Assembly (NCBI GenBank): GCA_027483745.1
Contig: JAIXTZ010000001.1
Span: 1 to 8,362 of the forward strand
Direction of reading: 5' to 3'
Length of the DNA stretch: 8,362 bases
From: Lysobacteraceae bacterium
Lineage (GTDB): Bacteria > Pseudomonadota > Gammaproteobacteria > Xanthomonadales > Xanthomonadaceae
In this document: in pieces, positions 1 to 6,387 of the stretch
Numbering within the stretch: position 1 is the first letter of the stretch
How the letters are laid out: every line of letters begins with the position of its first letter
The notes under the pieces: model-generated
What the model was told of the DNA's origin: nothing
Seen by the model: only the letters and a program-made list of their open reading frames with translations
Databases searched by the model: none
Position numbers and translations under genes: made by a program

Positions 1-466
1 CATGCCGAACACCCCCGCCCTGCTCGGCGCCGGCGTCACAGGTCTGTACTCGACGGCAGCCACGTCGGACGCCCAGCGCGCGCTGGCCGACCAGTTGCTT
101 CGGCCGGCCGGCGAGACCGTGTGGATCGACGACGAAGCGCTGATGGATGCCGTCACCGCGGCCTCGGGCAGCGGCCCGGCCTACGTCTTCCTGCTGGCCG
201 AAGCGATGCAGGCCGCCGCGGAAGCCGAGGGGCTGCCGACCGATGCCGCGCGCACGCTGGTCGTCGAAACCTTCGCCGGCGCGGCGCGGATGCTGAAGGA
301 AAGCGGTGAAACCGCGACGACGCTGCGCCAGCGCGTGACTTCGCCGAACGGCACCACGCAGGCCGCCCTCGACGCCTTCGCCGCCGGCGGCTTCACGCCG
401 CTGGTCGCCACGGCCGTTCACGCTGCGCGGCGCCGTGGCGCGGAACTCTCCGCGGCGAACGACTGA
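1..466 (+). CDS. proC: Pyrroline-5-carboxylate reductase, C-terminal part (5' end outside window)
   Basis: ProC reduces 1-pyrroline-5-carboxylate to L-proline with NAD(P)H in the cytoplasm, the last step of proline synthesis. About 154 residues are visible, starting at MPNTPALLGAG, the conserved segment that follows the Rossmann nucleotide-binding domain. The whole family is about 270 residues, so roughly the first 115 lie before base 1; the ATG at base 2 is an internal Met and base 1 is the last base of the preceding codon. The all-helical dimerisation domain follows and carries the family signatures SGSGPAYVF (near visible residue 55) and VTSPNGTTQAAL (near 112), which form the pyrroline-5-carboxylate site. 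The stop is at 464-466. The next gene starts 16 bases later on the same strand, suggesting cotranscription. The identification is secure. Confidence 0.95.
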   Translation, partial: MPNTPALLGAGVTGLYSTAATSDAQRALADQLLRPAGETVWIDDEALMDAVTAASGSGPAYVFLLAEAMQAAAEAEGLPTDAARTLVVETFAGAARMLKESGETATTLRQRVTSPNGTTQAALDAFAAGGFTPLVATAVHAARRRGAELSAAND

Positions 467-482
467 TCCGGAGCCTTCCACC

Positions 483-998
483 ATGCCCGCCTTCCGCCCT
501 GCCCTGCCGCTGGTCGGCATCGCGCTCGCCGCTGCGCTCGTTGCGCCCACCGCCAACGCCATGCCGCCGGCCGCGCCGCCGCCGAAACCCTCGCTGACGC
601 TCAGCTCGGGGCTGAACAGCACGCAGTCCGGCGAGTTCACCGTGCACTACAACGCGATGCCGAGCACCCAGCTCACGCCGGAAATCGCCACGCGCTACGG
701 CATCACGCGCTCGGCCAACCGCGCCCTGCTCAATGTCTCGGTGATGAAGGGTCCGCGCGCGGCCACGGCCGTCGCGGTGACGGCGCGCATCGAGGCCACG
801 GCCATCAACGGTGCCGGGCAGCGGCAGGCCTTGAACCTGCGTGAAGTGCGCGACCGTGGCGCGATCTACTACCTCGGCGAAGCCCGCATCGAAGAACGCG
901 ACGATCTGGTCTTCGAGCTGGTGGTGACGCCCGAAGGCGGCACGCCGATCAACGCCCGCTACGCGCAGGCGTTCTGGCCCGCGATTCCGGCGCGCTGA
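483..998 (+). CDS. Secreted DUF4426 family protein
   Basis: The 171-residue product begins with a clear Sec signal peptide: a short N-terminal arginine-containing stretch, a hydrophobic core (LPLVGIALAAALVAP) and a probable cleavage after ANA at about residue 26. The mature part starts with a proline-rich linker and then a beta-rich domain with the segments FTVHYNAMPSTQLTPEIA, YGITRS, RALLNVSV and a C-terminal YAQAFW, which resemble DUF4426. Its biochemical role is unknown; members are expected in the periplasm. In pseudomonads and xanthomonads DUF4426 genes are often found close to proC, as here, which supports the call. The start at 483 is chosen because GGAG lies 9 bases upstream and the signal peptide begins exactly there; a longer reading from 435 would overlap proC and bury the signal peptide. 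Confidence 0.85.
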   Translation: MPAFRPALPLVGIALAAALVAPTANAMPPAAPPPKPSLTLSSGLNSTQSGEFTVHYNAMPSTQLTPEIATRYGITRSANRALLNVSVMKGPRAATAVAVTARIEATAINGAGQRQALNLREVRDRGAIYYLGEARIEERDDLVFELVVTPEGGTPINARYAQAFWPAIPAR

Positions 999-1001
999 CG
1001 C

Positions 1002-1685
1002 ATGGCCCTGCTCGTCGTCCGCCACGCCCAGGCCAGCTACGGCACCGACGACTACGACCGCCTCTCGCCCTTGGGCTGGACGCAGGCCGGCCACCTCGGC
1101 ACCTGGCTCGCCCGCGAGCCGCACGGCTTCGCCCGCGTGCGCGTCGGTGCCATGCGCCGGCACCGCGAGACCTTCGAAGCCATCCGCCGCGCCTTCGTCG
1201 AGGCCGGGCACCCGCTGCCCGAGCCGGAGGAGGATGCCGACCTCAACGAGTTCGACCACGGCGCGGTGATCCGCGCCTACCTCATCGAACGCGCCGATGC
1301 CGACATGCGTGCCCGCGCCGGTTCGCACGACCCGACCGTGGTGGGCCCGATGCTGTACGCCGCCATCCACGCTTGGGCACACGACGAACTGGACGCCGTC
1401 CCCGAACGCTGGAGCGTGTTCGGCGAGCGCGTGGCGCGGGCCGGTGCGGCCGCGGCGGACGCGAATGGCGACGGCCCGACCCTCGTGGTGAGCTCGGGCG
1501 GCGTCATCGCCCGGCTGGCGCAACAGGCGCTCGAGGTGCCGGCGGCGCGCGCCGTCGACCTGAACCTCGCCATCCGCAACGCCTCGATCAATGAGTTCAG
1601 CGCCCGCCACGGGCGGCTGCGCTTCGGCAGCTTCAACACCCTGCCGCACCTCGCGCACGACCGTCGCCTCTGGACCCACTTCTGA
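1002..1685 (+). CDS. Histidine phosphatase-fold protein (phosphoglycerate mutase-like), second catalytic His replaced
   Basis: The 227-residue protein has the branch-1 histidine phosphatase layout. The N-terminal strand and phosphate loop read LLVVRHAQAS, with the nucleophile His8 in RHA rather than the usual RHG. LSPLGWTQAGHLG follows, then a conserved acidic helix (LNEFDHGAVIRAYL). The C-terminal loop reads VVSSGGVIA at residues 162-170, where most family members have SHGG, so Ser165 occupies the place of the second catalytic histidine. Similar proteins beside acyl-CoA dehydrogenase genes in other proteobacteria, as I recall them, also have T/S-S-G-G there, so this is probably a subfamily trait and not a local mutation. 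The substrate is unknown. The start lies 3 bases after the DUF4426 stop, and the next gene is 73 bases downstream, so it may link the proC group to the catabolic pair. Confidence 0.85.
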   Translation: MALLVVRHAQASYGTDDYDRLSPLGWTQAGHLGTWLAREPHGFARVRVGAMRRHRETFEAIRRAFVEAGHPLPEPEEDADLNEFDHGAVIRAYLIERADADMRARAGSHDPTVVGPMLYAAIHAWAHDELDAVPERWSVFGERVARAGAAAADANGDGPTLVVSSGGVIARLAQQALEVPAARAVDLNLAIRNASINEFSARHGRLRFGSFNTLPHLAHDRRLWTHF

Positions 1686-1749
1686 CACCCAGTGCGCTGA
1701 TCCAAGCCGTCCGGCCGCCGCTCACGCATGCTGCCGGTCTCGACCCTCC

Positions 1750-1755
1750 GGAGGT
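1750..1755 (+). promoter_or_regulatory. Strong Shine-Dalgarno (GGAGGT) fixing the dehydrogenase start
   Basis: GGAGGT ends three bases before the ATG at 1759. The reading frame stays open upstream to 1591, overlapping the phosphatase gene, but that extension has no ribosome binding site and no family similarity. This site therefore decides the start. Confidence 0.7.
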
Positions 1756-1758
1756 GCC

Positions 1759-2970
1759 ATGAGCCCGCTGTTCCCCTTCTCCGACCGCGCCCGCGAGCTC
1801 GACGCGCGGCTCGCGGCTTTCATGGCCGAACATGTGCTGCCGGCCGAAGCCGAAGTGCACGCCTGGGCGGCCGACCCGGCCACGCGCTGGACGGTCTGCC
1901 CGCGCATCGAAACGCTGAAGGCGGAAGCGAAGGCCGCTGGGCTTTGGAACCTGTTCCTGCCCGATGCCACGCACGGCGCCGGCCTTTCGAACCTCGACTA
2001 CGCGCCGCTGGCTGAGCGCATGGGCCGCGTGCTCTGGGCCAGCGAGGTGTTCAACTGCAACGCGCCGGACACCGGCAACATGGAAGTGCTGGCGCACTTC
2101 GGCAACCCGGAACAGCAGGCCGCGTGGCTGGCACCGCTGCTGCGCGGCGAGATCCGCTCGGCCTTCGCGATGACCGAACCGGACGTCGCCTCCTCGGACG
2201 CCACCAACATCGCGCTGCGCATCCGCCGCGACGGCGATCACTATGTGCTCGACGGCCGGAAGTGGTGGATCACCGGCGCCGGCGACCCGCGCTGCCGGAT
2301 CCTCATCGTGATGGGCGTCACCACGCCGGAGGCCGAGCCGCATGCGCGGCACGCGATGGTGCTGGTGCCGATGGACACGCCCGGCCTGCGCGTGGTTCGG
2401 CCGCTCGAAGCGCTGGGCCACGACGACGCGCCGGGCGGCCACGTCGAGCTCGAGTTCACCGACGTGCGCGTGCCGGCGGCGAACCTCATCGGCGGCGAAG
2501 GCCAGGGCTTCGCGCTGGCGCAGGCCCGCCTCGGCCCGGGCCGCATCCATCACTGCATGCGCACCATCGGCATGGCGCAGCGCGCGCTGGAAATGATGGT
2601 GGCGCGCGCGCAAAGCCGCATCGCCTTCGGCAAGCCGCTGGGCGCGCAGGGCATGGTGCAGGAGGCGATCGCGCTCTCCCGCTGCGAGATCGAGCAGGCC
2701 CGCCTGCTCACGCTGGATGCCGCCGCGCAGCTCGACGCCAAGGGCAACAAGGGCGCGAAGGACGCCATCGGCATGATCAAGATCGTCGCGCCGCGCATGG
2801 CCTGCGCGGTGGTCGATCGCGCCATCCAGATCCATGGCGCGGGCGGTCTTGCCGATCCCTTCCTCTCGGCGGCCTACACCGGCGCGCGCTGCCTGCGCCT
2901 CGCCGACGGTCCGGATGAAGTGCACCTCGCCTCGCTGGCCAAGGGCATGTTGAAGGCGAATCGCTCATGA
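1759..2970 (+). CDS. Acyl-CoA dehydrogenase, ACAD10/ACAD11-like
   Basis: This is a 403-residue flavoprotein of normal length for a single-domain acyl-CoA dehydrogenase. The order is an N-terminal helical domain (1-130), a beta domain with the FAD/substrate motif MTEPDVASSDATN at 138-150 and KWWITGAGDPRC, then the C-terminal helical domain with RIAFGKPLGAQGMVQ, QIHGAGGL at 357-364 and a terminal RLADGPDEVH. In classical family members the catalytic base is the Glu of a YEGT segment; here the aligned residue is Asp383 in ADGPDEVH, typical of the ACAD10/11 branch. That branch converts phosphorylated 4-hydroxyacyl-CoAs to enoyl-CoAs for beta-oxidation (family knowledge, not visible here). Its stop overlaps the start of the downstream kinase gene (ATGA), implying translational coupling and joint function. 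Confidence 0.92.
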   Translation: MSPLFPFSDRARELDARLAAFMAEHVLPAEAEVHAWAADPATRWTVCPRIETLKAEAKAAGLWNLFLPDATHGAGLSNLDYAPLAERMGRVLWASEVFNCNAPDTGNMEVLAHFGNPEQQAAWLAPLLRGEIRSAFAMTEPDVASSDATNIALRIRRDGDHYVLDGRKWWITGAGDPRCRILIVMGVTTPEAEPHARHAMVLVPMDTPGLRVVRPLEALGHDDAPGGHVELEFTDVRVPAANLIGGEGQGFALAQARLGPGRIHHCMRTIGMAQRALEMMVARAQSRIAFGKPLGAQGMVQEAIALSRCEIEQARLLTLDAAAQLDAKGNKGAKDAIGMIKIVAPRMACAVVDRAIQIHGAGGLADPFLSAAYTGARCLRLADGPDEVHLASLAKGMLKANRS

Positions 2971-3983
2971 GCGCGCCCTTCGCGCTGGACGAAGCCGCGC
3001 TCGCCACCGCGCTGGAAGCGAACGTGCCCGGCTTCCGTGGCCCGCTGACGGCGACGAAGTTCAAGGGCGGCCAGAGCAACCCGACCTACCGCCTCGACGC
3101 CGCCTTCGGAACCTACGTGCTGCGCCGCAAACCGCCGGGCGCGCTGCTCGCCTCGGCGCACGCCGTCGACCGCGAGTTCCGCGTGCTGCAGGCCCTGCAG
3201 GGCCGCGTGCCCGTGGCCACGCCGCGCTGGCTTTGCACCGACGATGCGGTGGTCGGCTCGATGTTCTACGTGATGGATTTCGTCGACGGCCGCGTCGAGT
3301 GGGATCCGGCGCTGCCGAACCACTCGCCCGAGCAACGCGCGGCGCATTTCGAATCGATCATCGACACGCTCGCGGCCATCCACGGCGTCGACGTGCAGGC
3401 CGCCGGCCTCGCCGATTTCGGCAAGCCCGGCAACTACTTCGCCCGCCAGATCGCGCGCTGGAGCGAGCAGTACGCACAGAGCCGCACGCGCGACATCGCG
3501 GCGATGGACGCGCTCATCCATGAACTGCCGAAGCGCTGCCCGGCCGATGACGGCATCGTCGCGCTGGTGCACGGCGACTTCCGCATCGACAACCTGATGT
3601 GGGCCAAAGACGAAGCGCGCGTGCTCGCGGTGATGGACTGGGAACTGGCCACGCTGGGCCACCCGCTCGCCGACTTGGGCTACTTCTGCATGGCCCTGCG
3701 CCTGCCGCGCAACCCCGCCCTGCCCGGCCTCGCCGGCATGGATCGCGCCGCACTCGGCATTCCCTCAGAGCGCGAACTGCTGGCGCGCTATGCCGCGAAA
3801 ACCGGCCGCGCGATCCCCGAGGACTGGGGCTTCGTGCTGGCCTTCAGCTTCTTCCGCCTTGCGGCCATCGCGCAGGGCGTGGCCAAGCGCGCCGAACAGG
3901 GCAACGCCAGCAGCGAACAGGCCCAGCAGGCCGGGCAGATGGTCGAGCTGCTCGCCGCCTCGGGGATGAGGGCGCTGGGCTGA
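2967..3983 (+). CDS. APH-fold phosphotransferase, ACAD10/11 kinase-domain-like
   Basis: The 338-residue cytoplasmic kinase has the aminoglycoside phosphotransferase/choline kinase fold. A nucleotide-binding N-lobe opens with FKGGQSNPTYRL and YVLRRKPPG (the latter holds the ATP-contacting Lys). The hinge segment is FYVMDFVDG. The catalytic loop HGDFRIDN is at residues 202-209 with Asp204 as predicted base, and the metal-binding DWE begins at Asp224 in DWELATLGHPLADLGY. This signature matches the kinase half of ACAD10/ACAD11 and stand-alone bacterial relatives such as LvaA of the levulinate pathway, not antibiotic-resistance enzymes. The start codon overlaps the dehydrogenase stop. Likely role: phosphorylating the 4-hydroxyl of an acyl-CoA so that the partner enzyme can act; this is inference from family and operon. 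It is the last core gene before the convergent accessory block. Confidence 0.9.
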   Translation: MSAPFALDEAALATALEANVPGFRGPLTATKFKGGQSNPTYRLDAAFGTYVLRRKPPGALLASAHAVDREFRVLQALQGRVPVATPRWLCTDDAVVGSMFYVMDFVDGRVEWDPALPNHSPEQRAAHFESIIDTLAAIHGVDVQAAGLADFGKPGNYFARQIARWSEQYAQSRTRDIAAMDALIHELPKRCPADDGIVALVHGDFRIDNLMWAKDEARVLAVMDWELATLGHPLADLGYFCMALRLPRNPALPGLAGMDRAALGIPSERELLARYAAKTGRAIPEDWGFVLAFSFFRLAAIAQGVAKRAEQGNASSEQAQQAGQMVELLAASGMRALG

Positions 3984-4002
3984 GGCGCATCGGGCGGGGC
4001 AT

Positions 4003-4016
4003 GGCGTCGCTACGCC
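4003..4016. terminator. Small hairpin between convergent genes, possible weak terminator
   Basis: GGCGT and ACGCC form a five-base-pair stem around a CGCT loop. It lies 20 bases after the kinase stop and overlaps the end of the convergent SUKH gene. There is no T-tract on either strand, so intrinsic termination is doubtful; it is the only hairpin noticed in this 26-base gap. Confidence 0.2.
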
Positions 4017-4618
4017 TCCGTCCTCACGTCGTTTCCGCGGTTGTCGACCATCGTTTCGATCCACCACTGCCGCGGATCATCGGGAAGCATGAAGCGCCTG
4101 TGGCTGGCGATCGCGGTGAGGCGAGCGGCATCCAGGTCGAGGTTGCGCGCCACGAATTCCGGGAGGCTGTCGCCCAGCTCGAGGAACTCGTATCCGTCGT
4201 GCTCGAACTCGAACACCTTGCCCGCCTCCGGGCCCGAGGCGGGCACCAGCAGGTAGTTGCCACTCCTCGGGATCTCGCCAACGACGATGCAGTCATCGAT
4301 CCAGCCGGGAAGATCCTCCTCCTCCAGGCACTCGAGCCACGGCCTGAACTGGGCATCCAGCGCCGGCCACTGCGAGGGACTCGCCAACAGATACGCCGCC
4401 TCGCCACTTCGTTCATCGACATACAGGAGCAGCTGCCCGTACATCGAATAGAACGCGCGGAGGCCGGGGATCTCCGGCAGGTCGACGACAGGGCCGGGGG
4501 CCGCGCCGATGTGCCGGAAGTGAACCGGTTTCGTGCTGCCCTCCCGACGGATCTCGCGGCAGTTGAAGACACCCGCGTGGGCCTCGATCGCAGAACGAAG
4601 GGATTGAAGGTCAGGCAT
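4010..4618 (-). CDS. SUKH (SMI1/KNR4-like) domain protein, possible immunity protein
   Basis: The 202-residue protein has no signal peptide or membrane segment. The central and C-terminal parts resemble SUKH-superfamily proteins: a tryptophan- and acid-rich core (YLLASPSQWPAL, RPWLECLEEEDLPGWIDD), then VVGEIPRSGNYLLVP and VFEFEHDGYEFLELGDSLPEFV, close to the usual G-x-V-aromatic-x-F-D/E-H-D-G pattern. SUKH proteins commonly act as cytoplasmic immunity proteins against polymorphic or contact-dependent toxins; no toxin is present here, so that role is inference. The start at 4618 is chosen over the open upstream frame because AGGAG sits 7 bases before the ATG. Its neighbours on the minus strand are a DUF4304 gene 121 bases upstream and, convergently, the core kinase gene 26 bases from its stop. 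The gene is acidic and less GC-biased than the plus-strand block, in keeping with an accessory origin. Confidence 0.65.
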   Translation of the reverse strand: MPDLQSLRSAIEAHAGVFNCREIRREGSTKPVHFRHIGAAPGPVVDLPEIPGLRAFYSMYGQLLLYVDERSGEAAYLLASPSQWPALDAQFRPWLECLEEEDLPGWIDDCIVVGEIPRSGNYLLVPASGPEAGKVFEFEHDGYEFLELGDSLPEFVARNLDLDAARLTAIASHRRFMLPDDPRQWWIETMVDNRGNDVRTEA

Positions 4619-4725
4619 ATGCGCTCCTGGCGGGACGAGCGGGGACAGAGCAGAACCGCAGCATGATCGAGCATGCGGCCGGATGGACGACGCGCCTTCG
4701 CCATCGTGATGCGATCGATCGGTGT

Positions 4726-4745
4726 GCCTGAACGGGGCTTCAGGC
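4726..4745. repeat. Inverted repeat spanning the DUF4304 stop codon
   Basis: GCCTGAA and TTCAGGC form a perfect seven-base-pair stem around a six-base loop, and the TGA stop of the DUF4304 gene lies inside it. No T-tract follows, so it is a poor terminator. The arms resemble the attC core pair GCCTAAC/GTTAGGC with two changes each, so it could be a collapsed attachment site; chance is also possible. Confidence 0.35.
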
Positions 4746-5471
4746 CGTAAGCGCGAGCGTCCGCCGGACGTTCGCCAGCGTTTCCACCTCGTAGGCTTCC
4801 GGTCGCTGCAAACGGGCGTACTTCTCTTTCTCGTGGACGATCCGGCCGTCCCTCGTGATGTACTCCGGGAGCGACAGGATCCGCTCGGCCTCGCGCAGCC
4901 ATCGAACCGCCTCGGTGGTTCGTCCAGCCCTGAGCAGCAGGAAGCCGTACGTGGCGCATCGTGGGCCCTCGCCGTAACGCGACGAGTGCGTTCCGATCCT
5001 CGCCTCGTCAATCGGGTTGACCCTCAGGTATTCGGCCGCGATCGCCGTCCACGAGCCCAGGGATTCGAACCAGGGGAGCGCCTGACGCGTGTACTGGGCC
5101 AGGACGCGCGTGGCCGCTGCGTCGATCTCACATGTGGAACCCCGGGGGAAGCTGCCGGTCCCGTCCTCGTCCTGGAGGCGGTTGCCCAGGAGATGGCCAC
5201 ACAACAGGATGGATCGATCCTCGCCGACGGGACAAAGCCGGGGAACCGTGATCCCGTAATTGACGTAAAAGACCTCGCCGCCGTGGCTGGCTTGCAGGTT
5301 GAACGCCTCGTACCACCCATCTCGTGCCTTGGCATAGAACGTCGCACCCAGGGGCTCGTATCCCAGTGCGTCGGCCACGGGGCGGAAACGGCGCTTCACG
5401 GCCGATGCGAAGTTCGAATAGTCACGAGCCACGAGCGCCCCCCGGTCTCTCGCGTGAATGGAAAACAGCAT
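4740..5471 (-). CDS. DUF4304-like protein of unknown function
   Basis: The 243-residue protein is predicted cytoplasmic. Its first half resembles DUF4304: an N-terminal helix (FASAVKRRFRPVADALGYEPLGATFYAKARDGWYEAFNLQAS pattern at about residues 20-62, a GY-x-F/W-x-x-x-N-x-Q layout) followed by a strand GGEVFYVNYGITVP. The second half is mainly helical, including CATYGFLLLRAGRTTEAVRWLREAERIL, which looks like one tetratricopeptide-type helical pair. The function of DUF4304 is not known; such genes turn up in variable regions and integron cassettes. The start at 5471 is supported by GAGGAG seven bases before the ATG; the longer frame to 5588 lacks such a site and is Cys-rich and unlike the family. 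It lies upstream of the SUKH gene in the same direction with a 121-base gap, so coexpression is possible but not obvious. Confidence 0.6.
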   Translation of the reverse strand: MLFSIHARDRGALVARDYSNFASAVKRRFRPVADALGYEPLGATFYAKARDGWYEAFNLQASHGGEVFYVNYGITVPRLCPVGEDRSILLCGHLLGNRLQDEDGTGSFPRGSTCEIDAAATRVLAQYTRQALPWFESLGSWTAIAAEYLRVNPIDEARIGTHSSRYGEGPRCATYGFLLLRAGRTTEAVRWLREAERILSLPEYITRDGRIVHEKEKYARLQRPEAYEVETLANVRRTLALTA

Positions 5472-5668
5472 CACTGACTCCTCGCCCGCAGGATGGCGCC
5501 CCAAGGCACGAGCGAGAACAGAAAGACGCTCAGGATGCTGCAGTCCGCAAGCGAGGCAGAAGCAACGATAAGACGTGCCGCGATGCATTCAGCAACGGAT
5601 CGCCCCTTGACGTTGACGACCGCGCTCGCGCCAGATGCCGCGCTCCAACGCATGGGCCACGCGACGTT
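5472..5668. other. 197-base intergenic region between L,D-transpeptidase and DUF4304 genes
   Basis: I see no credible gene here on either strand. The right end holds a possible collapsed attC (see 5640-5676). The left end holds the GAGGAG ribosome binding site of the DUF4304 gene. No convincing -35/-10 pair or terminator was recognised. Confidence 0.5.
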
Positions 5669-5676
5669 TCAGGGCG
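5640..5676 (-). other. Possible collapsed attC remnant at the 3' end of the L,D-transpeptidase gene
   Basis: On the minus strand the TGA stop is followed directly by AACGTCGCGT, a ten-base string that also follows the hydrolase stop in the attC half-site at 6348-6387. Fifteen bases further is GCGTTGGAGC, close to an R' core (GTTRRRY, last base wrong). The intervening arms are missing. It is suggestive of a deleted attC but may be coincidence. Confidence 0.22.
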
Positions 5677-6157
5677 CAATCTCGATGGGTGTTGGCACCG
5701 TAATGGCATCCCACACTTTCAGCATGTCTTCGTTGCTGAGAGCAATACAGCCATTGGTCCAATCGAAGCGCTGCGTAATAACGGAGGCCCACCCAAAGCC
5801 GTCGCGCTGACCGTGGATCATGATGAAGCCGCCCGGAGAAACACCACGCGCCTTCGCAGCCTCGGAATCGTTGGCATTCGGGTACGAGATATGGATGGAC
5901 CGAAAGTAGGCACTGTCCGGCTTCTTGTAGTCGAGGACGTAACGCCCTTCGGGAGTGCGTTGATCGCCCTCTTCCTGCTTGTGCCCAATGGGCTCGCCAC
6001 CCAGCGCAATACGGAACGTAGCAACGGCCTCGCCGTTGCTGACGAGATGCAATAGCCGCTTTGCCTTCTCAACGCGAACCAACTCAACCCTAGCATCGTT
6101 CGCGGCAGCGACAGGCGCGATGATCAGGAGTACGAGAAGCACAAACCATCTAGCCAT
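5669..6157 (-). CDS. L,D-transpeptidase (YkuD domain), exported
   Basis: The 162-residue protein starts with a signal peptide (MARWFVLLVLLIIAPVAAA, cleavage near residue 19-20), so it should act in the periplasm. The rest is a compact YkuD catalytic domain. Visible pieces are a strand with LHLVSNGEAVATFRIALGG, the substrate-loop segment GDQRTPEGRYVLDYK, the motif GFIMIHGQ with His115, and TNGCIALSNEDM with the nucleophile Cys137. Asn135 replaces the more common His or other residue of the S/T-x-G-C motif, a frequent tolerated variant. Family members make or break 3-3 peptidoglycan cross-links or attach lipoproteins to murein; which applies here cannot be read from the sequence. There is no LysM or other wall-binding domain. 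AGGG lies four bases before the ATG. It is minus-strand like its neighbours, in a lower-GC tract, and may be a fossil integron cassette gene. Confidence 0.9.
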   Translation of the reverse strand: MARWFVLLVLLIIAPVAAANDARVELVRVEKAKRLLHLVSNGEAVATFRIALGGEPIGHKQEEGDQRTPEGRYVLDYKKPDSAYFRSIHISYPNANDSEAAKARGVSPGGFIMIHGQRDGFGWASVITQRFDWTNGCIALSNEDMLKVWDAITVPTPIEIAP

Positions 6158-6347
6158 TGGGCCCTACCGCTCGCGCGAGTCGTCGAACGAAGACGCTAGC
6201 GCCTGCCCCGTGGAGCCGCAAGCCCTGCCGCGGTTTGCCGGATTCCACGTTGGCGGATGCATGGCTGAGGCCTGCGCGGAGGCTCGTGACAGCGCCCGTG
6301 AGAAATCCCATCGACGAAAAGCACGGCGCTTGGCGGCAGCCTCTGTC
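6158..6347. other. Gap between the attC half-site and the L,D-transpeptidase gene
   Basis: No credible gene was found in these 190 bases on either strand; open frames crossing it are continuations of the hydrolase frame or its complement. Its left part carries the attC-like sequence at 6161-6204. It may be what remains of a decayed cassette. Confidence 0.4.
6161..6204 (-). other. Possible degenerate attC site upstream of the L,D-transpeptidase gene
   Basis: On the minus strand the order is GGCGCTAGC, TTCGTTCGACG, a palindromic CTCGCGCGAG, then GCGGTAGGGC ending four bases before the transpeptidase ATG. This parallels the attC2 order GCCTAAC, TTCGTTCAAGCG, CTCACGCGTTAGGC, with substitutions in each core. 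Known cassettes start their gene just after the R' core, as here. The core bases are not intact, so this would be an inactive relic if real. Confidence 0.3.
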
Positions 6348-6387
6348 GCGAATTGACTGGTCGATTCGCTTGAACGCGACGTTAGTG
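6348..6387 (-). other. Truncated attC: R'' and L'' half plus hairpin stem, R' half missing
   Basis: On the minus strand CACTAAC (an RYYYAAC inverse core) is followed by five bases and CGTTCAAGCG, matching attC2 in order and spacing (GCCTAAC, five bases, GTTCAAGCG). The arm continues into GCGAAT, and a ten-base loop separates this from the matching ATTCGC. The expected continuation (TTAACTC then GTTAGTG) is absent; unrelated sequence begins immediately. The TAA stop codon of the hydrolase gene lies inside the inverse core, as is usual in integron cassettes. The half-site is convincing; the missing half implies it cannot recombine normally. Confidence 0.65.

Noticed and set aside
393..1688. Minus-strand frame of 431 codons opposite DUF4426 and the phosphatase gene
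   Set aside because: Arg/Gly/Ala-rich composition typical of antisense frames in GC-rich DNA, opposite two recognisable proteins.
4003..4016. Hairpin as a true intrinsic terminator for the kinase operon
   Set aside because: The stem is only five base pairs and no T-tract follows on either strand; kept only as a weak feature.
3599..4666. Plus-strand frame of 355 codons overlapping the kinase and SUKH genes
   Set aside because: It is a high-GC shadow: it reads the kinase in another frame and then the complement of the SUKH gene, and has no domain or ribosome binding site.
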